Positions 30,847-39,578 of a stretch of DNA of 64,000 bases are shown one piece after another (the stretch's first letter is position 1; every line of letters begins with the position of its first letter). The DNA is from Roseateles sp. GTDB taxonomy: Bacteria > Pseudomonadota > Gammaproteobacteria > Burkholderiales > Burkholderiaceae_C. The notes beneath the pieces were generated by a model, which worked only from the letters and a program-made list of their open reading frames with translations, was not told where the DNA came from and did not search any database. The position numbers were made by a program, and so were the translations under genes. The stretch covers positions 1 through 64,000 of the forward strand of contig NZ_JAFAGT010000085.1 of assembly GCF_019237615.1 (NCBI RefSeq), given 5' to 3'.

Positions 30847-32084
30847 CGCTCCACCTCGATGCGCGACAGCTCGGCCATCCAGTACTCGGCCGAGCGGAAG
30901 CTCGGCCAGGGCTCGGGCCGGATGTAGCGCGGCAGCAGGACGACCTCACGGAGCTGGCCGTCGGGCCTGACCTGGGCGATGCGCAACTGGCGCCACAGGT
31001 GGCGGCTGCGACCGTCCACCGTCGCAGAGCCCTGCGGCGCCGTCACGGACTGATGCAGCACGTTGACGGTGACCGCCTCGGTCTGCGGGCTGCCGACCTC
31101 GCGCACCGCCGCGGCCCAGATCTGCACGCCGAGGTAGGCCGACACGGCCGTGTCGCTGGCCAGGGCGGCCTCGCCCTGGCGGCGCCGCAGCCGCGCCAGG
31201 AAAGCTTCGTTGGCCGGCCCGGGCTGGGACTGCAGATAGCTCCAGGCGCTGAAGTGCCGGCCCAGCCGGCCGCCGCCGAAGGCCTTCATCTCGGGCTCGG
31301 CGGCGCCGAGGGACAGCACGGGCTGGTCGCCCAGCCCGGCGGCCACGAGGGCGTCGAAGAAGGCCTGGTTGCCGGCGCCGCTGATGGCGCTGAGCACGAC
31401 GTCGGGCCGCAGCCGGCGCAGGTCGGCCATGACGGCACCCATGTCGCCGGCACCCAGCGGCAGATAGCGTTCACCCAGCAACTGGCCGCCGCCGAGCTGG
31501 ACGAAGTCGCGCAGCACGATACCCAGGCGGCGCTGGTAGAGGCCATCGGTGCCGACCAGGTAGACACGCCGGCCGAAACCGCCCATGGCCCAGCCGGTCG
31601 CCGGCAGCGCCTGCTGGTTGGGCGTCGGGCCGGTGTAGACGATATGCGCCGACAGCGCCATGCCCTCATGGGCGGCCGGGTGGAAGAGCAAGTGCCGGTG
31701 GGCCTCCACCACGGGCCTGACGGCCTCGCGGCAGGCCGACGACCCGCAGCCGAACAGCACTGCCGCCTGCTCGGTACCGATCAGCCGCTCGGCTGCCGCG
31801 GCCGCGGCGCTTGGGTCGGAGCGCGAGTCCCCTATCCTCAGCTCGACGCGCCGGCCCAGCAGGCCACCGCCGGCGTTGAGTTCCTCCACCGCCATCTTGA
31901 CGGCCGCCACCAGCGGCGCGTCGCTCTCCGCCATCGGACCGCTGAGCGCATGCAGCAGGCCGATGACGATGGGGCGACGCTCCGCATCGGTGGCCTCCCT
32001 CTGCACGAAGTAGGCCACCAGCCCCAGGGCCAATGCCAATAGCAGGCCGCCTGGCCACGCCCATCGGGGCCGCAAAGCCCGCAT
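30843..32084 (-). CDS. Orphan ABC-type periplasmic substrate-binding protein (urea/amide/branched amino acid type)
   Basis: This 413-residue type I periplasmic binding protein is in the UrtA/AmiC/LivJ style. It has an N-terminal hydrophobic signal or anchor (WPGGLLLALALGLVAYFV). It then shows the family start IVIGLLHALSGPMAESDAPLV, EELNAGGGLLGRRVEL and VLFGCGSSACREAVRPVVE. No permease or ATPase gene is near. It starts 3 bases after the receiver/kinase and overlaps the big hybrid kinase by four, so it most likely presents a ligand to that kinase. The ligand is unknown; urea or short amides are guesses from the family. Confidence 0.88.
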   Translation of the reverse strand: MRALRPRWAWPGGLLLALALGLVAYFVQREATDAERRPIVIGLLHALSGPMAESDAPLVAAVKMAVEELNAGGGLLGRRVELRIGDSRSDPSAAAAAAERLIGTEQAAVLFGCGSSACREAVRPVVEAHRHLLFHPAAHEGMALSAHIVYTGPTPNQQALPATGWAMGGFGRRVYLVGTDGLYQRRLGIVLRDFVQLGGGQLLGERYLPLGAGDMGAVMADLRRLRPDVVLSAISGAGNQAFFDALVAAGLGDQPVLSLGAAEPEMKAFGGGRLGRHFSAWSYLQSQPGPANEAFLARLRRRQGEAALASDTAVSAYLGVQIWAAAVREVGSPQTEAVTVNVLHQSVTAPQGSATVDGRSRHLWRQLRIAQVRPDGQLREVVLLPRYIRPEPWPSFRSAEYWMAELSRIEVER

Positions 32085-32087
32085 GGC

Positions 32088-33254
32088 CTAGCCCGCCGCG
32101 CGCCGCGCCTCGGGCGAGATCATCGGCAGCGTCAGCCTTGCCGTGGTGCCCACGCCCGGCGTGGATGCCACCTGGATCTGCCCACCCAGCGCGAACGTGA
32201 CCAGATTGCGGACGATGTACAGCCCCGGCTCGCTGCGGTTCAGGCCGAAGCGGGTGGAGAAGAAGGGGTCGAAGACGCGGCCCAGCATGCCCGGCGGGAT
32301 GCCCGCGCCATGGTCCTGCACCGTAATGACCAACTGGTCGTCGCCCAGGGGCCGCACGCGCAGATGCACCTCGCCGCCGGCCTCGCGGTAGGCGTGCTTG
32401 ATGGCGTTCTGGATCAACGTCCCCAGCACCTTGGCCAGCGCGCCGCGGAAGCTCAGCAGGTGCAGGTCGTCGCCGGCGTCCAGCTCGCAGCGCACCTGGT
32501 GGGTCTCCAACGCCGGCGCCAGGCCGGCAACGACCTCATGCACCAGCTCCAGCAGCGAGAAGCTGCGGCGCTGGTCGCCGAAGTTGTCGGCCGTGGACTG
32601 CAGGAAGGAATCCACGATGGACAGCGCGCGCTGGAGGTTGGACAGCACCAGGCCCACGCTCTCGCCGCTGACGCGCAGATGCCGGTCGAGGTCGCTGCGC
32701 TTGATGCTGCCCGCCTGCGCGAGGCCGCGCAACTGGGCCAGGTCGTCCTGCAGCGTGCAGGCCGAGATCAGCGCATTGCCCAGTGGCGAGCTCAGCTCCT
32801 GGGCGATCCCGGCGATGGTTCGGCCGACCGAGGCCAGCTTGTCGCGCTGGAACAGCTCGATCTGCGAACGTGCAAAGCTCTCGGACGCGAGCTTGAGATC
32901 GAGCTGGGTGCGCACGCGCGCCTTCACGACGACGTCGACGAAGGGCTTGGGGATGTAGTCGACCGCGCCGTGGGCAAAGCCCTCGGCCTCGTCGTCCGCG
33001 CTGCCCTGCACGGTCACGAAGATGATGGGGATGCCGCGCGTGCGCGGGTCGGCCTTCAGGCGGTCGCAGACCTCGTAGCCGCTCATTTCTGGCATCAGCA
33101 CGTCGAGCAGGATGAGGTCGGGCAGCTGCTGTGCGCAGTAGGCCAGCGCCTCGGCACCGCTGGTAGCCATCGACACCTCGCATTCATCCACCAACAGCTG
33201 GTATAGCGCGTGGATGTTGCTGGGCTGATCGTCTACGACGAGGATGAGCGGCAT
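32088..33254 (-). CDS. Response regulator with degenerate histidine-kinase module
   Basis: This 388-residue cytoplasmic protein has a receiver at residues 1-120 (MPLILVVDDQPSNIHALY, acceptor in LILLDVLMPEMSGYEV) followed by a DHp-like helix pair and an ATPase domain. The H-box reads GIAQELSSPLGN: the codon where the phospho-histidine belongs is CAG (Gln), at 32799-32801. The G1 box DHGAGIPPG is present, but the G2 glycine loop is reduced to SEPGLYIV. The start is the ATG at 33254; the track's 226-residue upstream part is shadow sequence. It may act as an ATP-binding scaffold or receiver output rather than a kinase. Confidence 0.88.
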   Translation of the reverse strand: MPLILVVDDQPSNIHALYQLLVDECEVSMATSGAEALAYCAQQLPDLILLDVLMPEMSGYEVCDRLKADPRTRGIPIIFVTVQGSADDEAEGFAHGAVDYIPKPFVDVVVKARVRTQLDLKLASESFARSQIELFQRDKLASVGRTIAGIAQELSSPLGNALISACTLQDDLAQLRGLAQAGSIKRSDLDRHLRVSGESVGLVLSNLQRALSIVDSFLQSTADNFGDQRRSFSLLELVHEVVAGLAPALETHQVRCELDAGDDLHLLSFRGALAKVLGTLIQNAIKHAYREAGGEVHLRVRPLGDDQLVITVQDHGAGIPPGMLGRVFDPFFSTRFGLNRSEPGLYIVRNLVTFALGGQIQVASTPGVGTTARLTLPMISPEARRAAG

Positions 33255-33392
33255 GGCGGCCCAGGATAACCGCAGCCCCAGCCCCGACGCCGCTGTCCTG
33301 CCCTGGGCTTTCCCCAGGGGTCGTGCCGTGAATCCGTCGCACATTTCGCGCATCGCGCCCTCCCATAATCTGCGCCTTCCGCACCGCCGCCA

Positions 33393-35690
33393 ATGCCTCT
33401 GCGCACGCTCACGCTCGGTCTGATCTGGCTCGCCATGGCGGCGCTGGCCGCGCTGTTCCTGTTGCTTTGGGGGCTGCGCGGCACCGGCGGCGTGGCCATC
33501 GACGCCGCCCTGCTGATCACGGCCCTGCTGCTGCCGCTGCCGCTGTGCGGCCTGTTCGCCTGGTACCGGGGTGCCGCCGCCACGGCGGCGGCCAAGTCCC
33601 GCCTGCTGGCCCAGATCAGCCACGAGATCCGCACGCCCATGAATGCCGTCATGGGCATGACCCAGCTCGCACTGCAGACACCGCTCACGACCGAGCAGCG
33701 CGAGCTGCTGACGCGGGCCGACGCTGCCTCGCGCAGCCTGTTGGGCCTGATCAACGACGCCATCGACGTCTCCAAGATCGAGGCCGGCCAGATGCTGATC
33801 GAGTCGCAGCCGCTGCGGCTGGAGGACGTCGTCGCCCAGGCCATAGAGCGGGTGCGGCAGGCCCATGGCAACCCCGATGTCGCGCTGGTCTGCGACTGGG
33901 CCGATGCCGGACTGCTGGGCGCGCAAGGCCAACTGCTCGGCGACGCGCAGCGTCTGCAGCAGGTGCTGGTCAACCTGCTGTCCAACGCGCTGCGCTTCAC
34001 GCCCTCCGGTCAGGTGCTGCTGCGTCTGGCCATGCAGCCCGCCGACGCGCAGGACCGGGCATCACTGGCCATCACGGTGCAGGACAGCGGCATCGGCATG
34101 AGCGCCGAACAGCTCGACGGCCTGTTCCGAGAGCCTGGGCCGGGCGGCCCAGCCCAGGCGCGGCGCGACGGCGGCAGCGGCCTGGGGCTCGGCCTCACGC
34201 GCCGCCTCGTCGAGCTGATGGGGGGCCGCCTGCACGTGCGCAGCCAGCCGGGCCGGGGCAGCAGCTTCGAGGTCCACCTCGCGCTGCCGCTGGACCCGCA
34301 GGGCCAGCTCCCGGTGCCGCTGCGGCCGCAGCGCGTGCTGCTCGCCAAGGTTGCCGCCGACGCCCCCGAAGCGACGCTCTCCTTGCTGCGCCACCTCGGC
34401 CTCGGCCCGGGGCTGGCCGCCAGCAGCGATGTCGCAGGCATGCTGGTGGCGCTGGCCCAAGCCCGCCAGGCCGCCCAGCCCTTCGACTGGCTGCTGCTGG
34501 ACTGGCGTCTGCCCGGCCCGGGCGCCACCGGCGCCGAGCTGCTGGCCCAGCTGCGCCGCGAGCACCCTGGCCTGCGCATCGCCGTGCTGAGCCCACCTGG
34601 CCAAGCCGATGAGCCGGCCCAGGCCCGCGCCTTTGGTGCCCGCGCCCTCTGCCCCAAGCCGCTGCTACCCGGGGAGCTGCGCCGCCTGCTGGGCGACGCG
34701 TCCGGCGACCGCCCCGCCGGCGTCGACACCCAGTCCCTCGCCGGCCTGAGGGTGCTGCTCGTCGAGGACCATGCCATCAACCAGGAGATCGCGCTGCGCC
34801 TGCTGAGCAGCCGCGGCGCACAGGTCGAGCTCGCCGCCAACGGCCAGGAATGCCTGGATCGACTGAGGGAACGCGGCCCCGCTGCCTACGATCTCGTGCT
34901 GATGGACCTGCAGATGCCGGTAATGGACGGCCTCAGCGCGACGCGCCGGCTGCGCGAGCTGCCCGGCTTCGAGACCCTGCCCGTGCTCGCGATGACGGCC
35001 CATGCCCTCGCCGAGGAGCGCGCCGCCTGCGCGGCCGCAGGCATGCAGGGCCACATCGCCAAGCCGCTGGACGTGGCGCGTCTGGTGCGCGAGCTGCAAC
35101 GCTACCGCCCCCAGGCCCAGCTCTCGCCGCCGCCGCTGCTGGACCTGCAGCTCGGCCTGCGCCAGTTCGATGGCCAGGCCGCCCTCTACCGTCGCACCCT
35201 GCAGGGCTTTGCCGACCAGTATGCGGACGGCCTGGCCGCCTGGCCCGGCTGGCTGGCGCGGGGCGACTGGGCCGAGCTGCGCCGCGCCGCCCACACGCTT
35301 CAAGGCCTGGCCGCGACGCTGGGCGCTCGCCCCCTGCAGCGGGCAGCCCATGCGCTGGAACGCAGCGCACTCGCGGCCGACATCGCAGCGGCCGACGAGC
35401 AACTGGACCATGTCCGGGCCGGGCTGGCGCTGCTGCAGGCCGAGATTCAGGCCGCCCTGGCCCGTCCCTGGGACGGCGCCGCGCCGCGCGGCAGCGGGCC
35501 GGGCGATGTCGAGGAGCTGCGCCAACTGCTGGCCCAGAGCGACAGCCAGGCGCTGGACTGGTGGCAGGCCCATGGCCCTCATAGCGGCCTGGATACCGAG
35601 CTGCAGCGGCGCCTGGAGCGCGCACTGGCGGCGCTGGACTTCGACGCTGCCGCCCAGGCCCTGGGCCCCTCGACCAGGGGCAGCGCATGA
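33393..35690 (+). CDS. Hybrid sensor histidine kinase (2 TM-HisKA-HATPase-REC-REC-HPt)
   Basis: This 765-residue protein has two N-terminal membrane helices (about 7-27, 37-57) and almost no periplasmic part. The phospho-acceptor [13 protein letters not shown] is at about residue 77. The ATPase boxes are NLLSNALRFTPSG, DSGIGMSAEQL and GSGLGLGLTRR. A first receiver-like domain keeps LLLDWRLPG but lacks the acidic pair (VLLAK). The second receiver is intact (LLVEDHAINQE, LMDLQMPVMDG). An HPt histidine in AAHTLQGLAATLGA lies near 631, then a tail. With no sensor domain it probably takes its signal from partners. It is divergent from the minus-strand kinase operon. Confidence 0.92.
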   Translation: MPLRTLTLGLIWLAMAALAALFLLLWGLRGTGGVAIDAALLITALLLPLPLCGLFAWYRGAAATAAAKSRLLAQISHEIRTPMNAVMGMTQLALQTPLTTEQRELLTRADAASRSLLGLINDAIDVSKIEAGQMLIESQPLRLEDVVAQAIERVRQAHGNPDVALVCDWADAGLLGAQGQLLGDAQRLQQVLVNLLSNALRFTPSGQVLLRLAMQPADAQDRASLAITVQDSGIGMSAEQLDGLFREPGPGGPAQARRDGGSGLGLGLTRRLVELMGGRLHVRSQPGRGSSFEVHLALPLDPQGQLPVPLRPQRVLLAKVAADAPEATLSLLRHLGLGPGLAASSDVAGMLVALAQARQAAQPFDWLLLDWRLPGPGATGAELLAQLRREHPGLRIAVLSPPGQADEPAQARAFGARALCPKPLLPGELRRLLGDASGDRPAGVDTQSLAGLRVLLVEDHAINQEIALRLLSSRGAQVELAANGQECLDRLRERGPAAYDLVLMDLQMPVMDGLSATRRLRELPGFETLPVLAMTAHALAEERAACAAAGMQGHIAKPLDVARLVRELQRYRPQAQLSPPPLLDLQLGLRQFDGQAALYRRTLQGFADQYADGLAAWPGWLARGDWAELRRAAHTLQGLAATLGARPLQRAAHALERSALAADIAAADEQLDHVRAGLALLQAEIQAALARPWDGAAPRGSGPGDVEELRQLLAQSDSQALDWWQAHGPHSGLDTELQRRLERALAALDFDAAAQALGPSTRGSA

Positions 35691-37705
35691 CGTCGTCGCT
35701 GATCGTCGTCCTCGGCCCGCGGGGCACGCGCTGGCTGTTCGCAATCGTCGTCGCGTCGGCGCTGCTCGCCTGGGGCAGCGAGACGGCCGCGGGCGTCATC
35801 GAACCCGGCGACCGCATCGCCTATCCGCTGATCGCCGCGGCCTTCACGGCCCTAGTGTTGCTTGTCTGGCGACGACCGCAGCTGCTGCCGCTGTGGCAAC
35901 GCGGCGGCGCCACCCTGCTGGCGCTGTACTTCAGCCTCAGCATGCTGGGCTTCACGCTGCGCGACGGCCCCGGCCCCAGTCTCTACACGCTGGGCAGCTT
36001 CGCGCCCTGGACCATGGCCAGCAGCCTTCTGCTGTTCACCGCCTGGCGCGCCCGCCAGGCGCTGCTCATCTCGCTGGGCCTGCTGGTCCTCATGCTGGCG
36101 CCGCCGACGCTGTTGCGATTCCTCGGCACGCCGCCGCCCTGGCTCGTCGAGGGCTGGCCGCTGATTGCCAACCTGGCGCTGTGCCAGACGATGTTCTGCC
36201 TCGCGCTGTGGGGCCTGTCGCGCCAGCTCGGCCGGCTGACGCAACTGGCCCCGTCCGCCGGCGCGCTGGCCACGCCCGACGACCTCGTCGCCGCGCGGCT
36301 GACCGAACTGGAGAGCGCGCGCGCCGCGGCCGAGGCAGCGTCGCGCGCCAAGTCCGACTTCCTAGCCAACATCGGCCACGAGATCCGCACTCCGATGAAC
36401 ACCGTGCTCGGCCAGACCCGGCTGTTGCTGCAGGGTCGCCTGCCGGCCGAGCAGCGCGGGCGGCTGCAGGAGGTGGCCAAGGCGGGCGAATCGCTGGTGA
36501 GGCTCATCGACGGGCTGCTGGACTACGCCGACCTCGACGCCGGCCGCCTGCAGCTGGCCGACGCTGCGCTGCACCTGGAACAGGTGCTGGCCCATGCCTT
36601 CGACGCCGTGCGGCCGGCGGCCCAGGCCAAGCACCTGGACCTGATCTGCGACATCGCCTCGCCCGAGCTGCTGGGCGCAGCGGGCGCGCGCCGCGGCGAT
36701 GCGGTGCGCCTGACCCAGCTCGTCACCGAGCTTCTCGTCAATGCCGTCAAATTCACGTCGACCGGCCAGATCAGGCTCGGCGCATCCCTCGACGCCTCCG
36801 GCGGCTGGGTGCTGTGCGTGCGCGACAGCGGCGTGGGTCTCGAGCCCGAGCAGCTCGCCCGGCTGTTCACGCCCTTCGCCCAGGCCGAGGCCGGCGCCAC
36901 GCGGCGCTTCGGCGGTACCGGCCTTGGGCTGGCCGTCTGCCGCGCGCTGGCCGAGCGCATGGGCGGCACGCTCACGGCGCGCGGTGCCCCGGGCCGTGGC
37001 AGCGAGTTCGAGCTGACGCTGCCGCCCTCGCCCTGCCCCGGGTTCAAGCTGCCGCCGACGCCGACGGCGCGCCGGATGCTGCTGGTACAGGCCGCGCACA
37101 GCCCGGGCCACGAAACGCTGGTGGCGTTGTTGAAGGCACTGGCGCCGGCGACCCGCGTCGACGTGGTCGCCCAGGGCCGGCAGGCGCTGGCCCGTCTCGT
37201 GGCCGTACCGGCCGGCCAGCCCTATGACCTGGTTCTCATCGACTGGGTGCTGCCGGATATGGAAGGCGGCGAACTGCTAGCCCGCCTGGCCCAGAACGGC
37301 CCTCCGCGCGCACGCCGCATCGTGCTGCTGAGCGCCTTCGACACGCCGGTACTGCGCGAACGTGCGCGACGTCAGGGCGCCGAGACGCTGGCGGCCAAGC
37401 CGCTGTTGCCGCACGCGCTGCGCCGCCTGCTGGACCCGGACCACCCCTTGCCCGCCGAGCGGCTGCCGCCCGATGCCGCCGCCCCGGCCGGCACCGACGC
37501 GGCCGCGCTGTTCAGCGAGCTCGACGCCCTGCTCGGCGAGGCCGACAGCCACGCACTGACGCTTTGGGAGCTGCATGAATCGGCCATCATCGACGCGCTG
37601 CCAGCCCACCAGGCCAAGGCCCTGGCAGGCGCGATGCAGCGCTTCGATTTCGACGGCGCCCAGGCCGCGCTGCGCGGCGAGCTGCAGGACGCTCCGAAGC
37701 CATGA
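35687..37705 (+). CDS. Membrane hybrid histidine kinase (multi-TM-HisKA-HATPase-degenerate REC)
   Basis: This 672-residue protein has about six hydrophobic helices in the first 185 residues and a short coiled linker. The H-box [13 protein letters not shown] is near residue 230. The ATPase boxes are ELLVNAVKFTSTG, DSGVGLEPEQL and [12 protein letters not shown]. The single C-terminal receiver keeps LVLIDWVLPDMEG and the AAKPLL lysine but has LLVQAAH in place of the acidic pair, so metal binding may be weak. It overlaps both neighbours by four bases. There is no HPt domain; it may pass phosphate to a neighbouring kinase. Confidence 0.92.
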   Translation: MTSSLIVVLGPRGTRWLFAIVVASALLAWGSETAAGVIEPGDRIAYPLIAAAFTALVLLVWRRPQLLPLWQRGGATLLALYFSLSMLGFTLRDGPGPSLYTLGSFAPWTMASSLLLFTAWRARQALLISLGLLVLMLAPPTLLRFLGTPPPWLVEGWPLIANLALCQTMFCLALWGLSRQLGRLTQLAPSAGALATPDDLVAARLTELESARAAAEAASRAKSDFLANIGHEIRTPMNTVLGQTRLLLQGRLPAEQRGRLQEVAKAGESLVRLIDGLLDYADLDAGRLQLADAALHLEQVLAHAFDAVRPAAQAKHLDLICDIASPELLGAAGARRGDAVRLTQLVTELLVNAVKFTSTGQIRLGASLDASGGWVLCVRDSGVGLEPEQLARLFTPFAQAEAGATRRFGGTGLGLAVCRALAERMGGTLTARGAPGRGSEFELTLPPSPCPGFKLPPTPTARRMLLVQAAHSPGHETLVALLKALAPATRVDVVAQGRQALARLVAVPAGQPYDLVLIDWVLPDMEGGELLARLAQNGPPRARRIVLLSAFDTPVLRERARRQGAETLAAKPLLPHALRRLLDPDHPLPAERLPPDAAAPAGTDAAALFSELDALLGEADSHALTLWELHESAIIDALPAHQAKALAGAMQRFDFDGAQAALRGELQDAPKP

Positions 37706-38823
37706 CACCGCCCGAGATCGCCGCCCAGGCGTTGAGCCAGTCCGTCACCCAGGCCACCGTGCTGGTCGTGGACGACACGCCCGCCAACCTGACGCTGCTG
37801 GCCCAGGTACTCAAGCCCAGCTACCGCGTGCAACTCGCCGTCAGCGGCGCCAAGGCGCTGGAGATCTGCCGCCGCCAGCCGCCCGACCTCATCGTGCTCG
37901 ATGTGATGATGCCGGAGCTCGACGGCTACGAGGTCTGTCGCCGGCTCAAGGCCGACCCGGCAACGCGCCGCGTGCCCGTCATCTTCCTGACCGCGCTGAC
38001 CCGGCCCGAGGACGAGAGCGCCGGCTTCGAGGCCGGCGGCGCCGACTTCATCCACAAGCCCTTCAACCCGGCCACGGTGCGGGCCCGCGTGCGCACCCAT
38101 CTGCAGCTCAAGCTCGCCGAGGACCAGCTGCTGTGCCGCAACGCGCAGCTCAGCGGCGAGCTGGACGCGCGCCGGCGCGAGGTCGAACGGCTGCGCGACA
38201 CCACGCTCTTCGTCATGGTCAGCCTGGCCGAATTCCGCGACGCAGACACCGGCAACCACATCCAGCGCACCCAGGAGTACGTGCGCACGCTGGCACAGTG
38301 GATCGCCGCCCAGCCCGACGGCCCGGCCGACCTCACCGAGGCCGCCATCGACGAGCTGGCCAAGGCCGCGCCACTGCATGACATCGGCAAGGTCGCCATC
38401 CCCGATGGCGTCCTGCTCAAGCCCGGCCGGCTCTCACCCGACGAATGGCGGGTCATGAAGACCCATGCCGAGCATGGCGCCGACCTGCTGCAGCGCGCCA
38501 TTGACCGCCTTGGCGACGATGCCGGCCCGATGCTGACTTTCGGCAAGCAGATCGCCCGCCACCACCACGAGAAATGGGACGGCAGCGGTTACCCGGACGG
38601 CCTGGCCGGCGAGGCCATCCCGCTGGCCGCCCGACTGATGGCCGTGGCCGACGTCTACGACGCGCTGATCAGCGTGCGTCCCTACAAGAAGGCCATGACC
38701 CACGACGAAGCGCTGACCTTCATCCGTGGCGGCGCCGGCAGCCATTTCGACCCGCGCATCGTCGAGGCGCTGGACGCCTGCCTGGAACCGGTGCGGGCCA
38801 TCGCCTCCCGGTGGGCGGATTGA
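37702..38823 (+). CDS. Response regulator with HD-GYP domain (cyclic-di-GMP phosphodiesterase)
   Basis: This 373-residue protein has a receiver at about 20-140 (VLVVDDTPANLTLL, acceptor in LIVLDVMMPELDGYEV, FIHKPF) followed by an HD-GYP domain. The HD pair is in PLHDIGKVAIPD and the GYP motif in HHHEKWDGSGYPDGLAGE, with later DVYDALISVRPYKKAM. All expected metal ligands appear present, so it should hydrolyse cyclic-di-GMP. It is the likely output of the kinase island, coupled by overlap to the upstream kinase. Confidence 0.94.
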   Translation: MTPPEIAAQALSQSVTQATVLVVDDTPANLTLLAQVLKPSYRVQLAVSGAKALEICRRQPPDLIVLDVMMPELDGYEVCRRLKADPATRRVPVIFLTALTRPEDESAGFEAGGADFIHKPFNPATVRARVRTHLQLKLAEDQLLCRNAQLSGELDARRREVERLRDTTLFVMVSLAEFRDADTGNHIQRTQEYVRTLAQWIAAQPDGPADLTEAAIDELAKAAPLHDIGKVAIPDGVLLKPGRLSPDEWRVMKTHAEHGADLLQRAIDRLGDDAGPMLTFGKQIARHHHEKWDGSGYPDGLAGEAIPLAARLMAVADVYDALISVRPYKKAMTHDEALTFIRGGAGSHFDPRIVEALDACLEPVRAIASRWAD

Positions 38824-38837
38824 TAATCCTGCCCCTC

Positions 38838-39578
38838 ATGCAGTCCGCCCCCATCCTCAACATCTCCTGCTATCTCTTCGTCTCGCTGACCGACGCGGCG
38901 GCGCTGCGCGAGCGGCTGCACGCGCGGGCGCAGGCCCTGGCCCTCAAGGGCACGGTGCTGATCGCCGAGGAGGGCATCAACCTCTTCCTGGCAGGCCCGG
39001 CTTCAGCCGTGAACGCCTGGGTGGACGAGCTGCGCGCCGACCCCCGATTCGCGGCGCTGACGCCCAAGGAGAGCTGGAGCGAGGGCCAGCCCTTCCAGCG
39101 CCTGAAGGTCAAGGTCAAGGCCGAGATCATCCGCATGAACCGCCCCACCATCCGCCCCGACCAGGCGCCGCGCGCACCGGCGCTGGCGCCGGCGACCCTG
39201 GCGCGCTGGCTGGACCAGGGTCATGACGATGCCGGCCGCGAGGTCGTCATGCTGGACACGCGCAACGGCTTCGAGGTCGACCACGGCGCCTTCGACGGCG
39301 CCATCGACTGGCGGCTGCACAGGTTCAGCGACTTCCCCGACGCGCTGGCCGCCCACCGCGACGAGCTGGCCGGCAAGACCGTGGTGAGCTACTGCACCGG
39401 CGGCATACGCTGCGAGAAGGCCGCCATGGTGCTGGAGGAGCAGGGCCTGACGGCGTGGCAGCTGGACGGCGGCATCCTGAAGTACTTCGAGGACACCGGC
39501 GGCAAGCATTACCACGGCGGCTGCTTCGTCTTCGACGAGCGCGAGTCGCTGGCGCCGGATCTGAGCCCGGTCTCGTGA
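38838..39578 (+). CDS. trhO: tRNA uridine(34) hydroxylase TrhO (rhodanese-related)
   Basis: This 246-residue protein of the YceA/TrhO family uses a rhodanese domain to form 5-hydroxyuridine at tRNA position 34. It has the N-terminal ISCYLFVSLTDAAALRERL region, IAEEGINLFLAGP, the rhodanese entry MLDTRNGFEVDHGAF and the catalytic cysteine loop SYCTGGIRCEKAAMVL. LDGGILKYFEDTGGKHYHGG is the family end signature. The ATG at 38838 follows the HD-GYP gene by 14 bases. Confidence 0.94.
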   Translation: MQSAPILNISCYLFVSLTDAAALRERLHARAQALALKGTVLIAEEGINLFLAGPASAVNAWVDELRADPRFAALTPKESWSEGQPFQRLKVKVKAEIIRMNRPTIRPDQAPRAPALAPATLARWLDQGHDDAGREVVMLDTRNGFEVDHGAFDGAIDWRLHRFSDFPDALAAHRDELAGKTVVSYCTGGIRCEKAAMVLEEQGLTAWQLDGGILKYFEDTGGKHYHGGCFVFDERESLAPDLSPVS

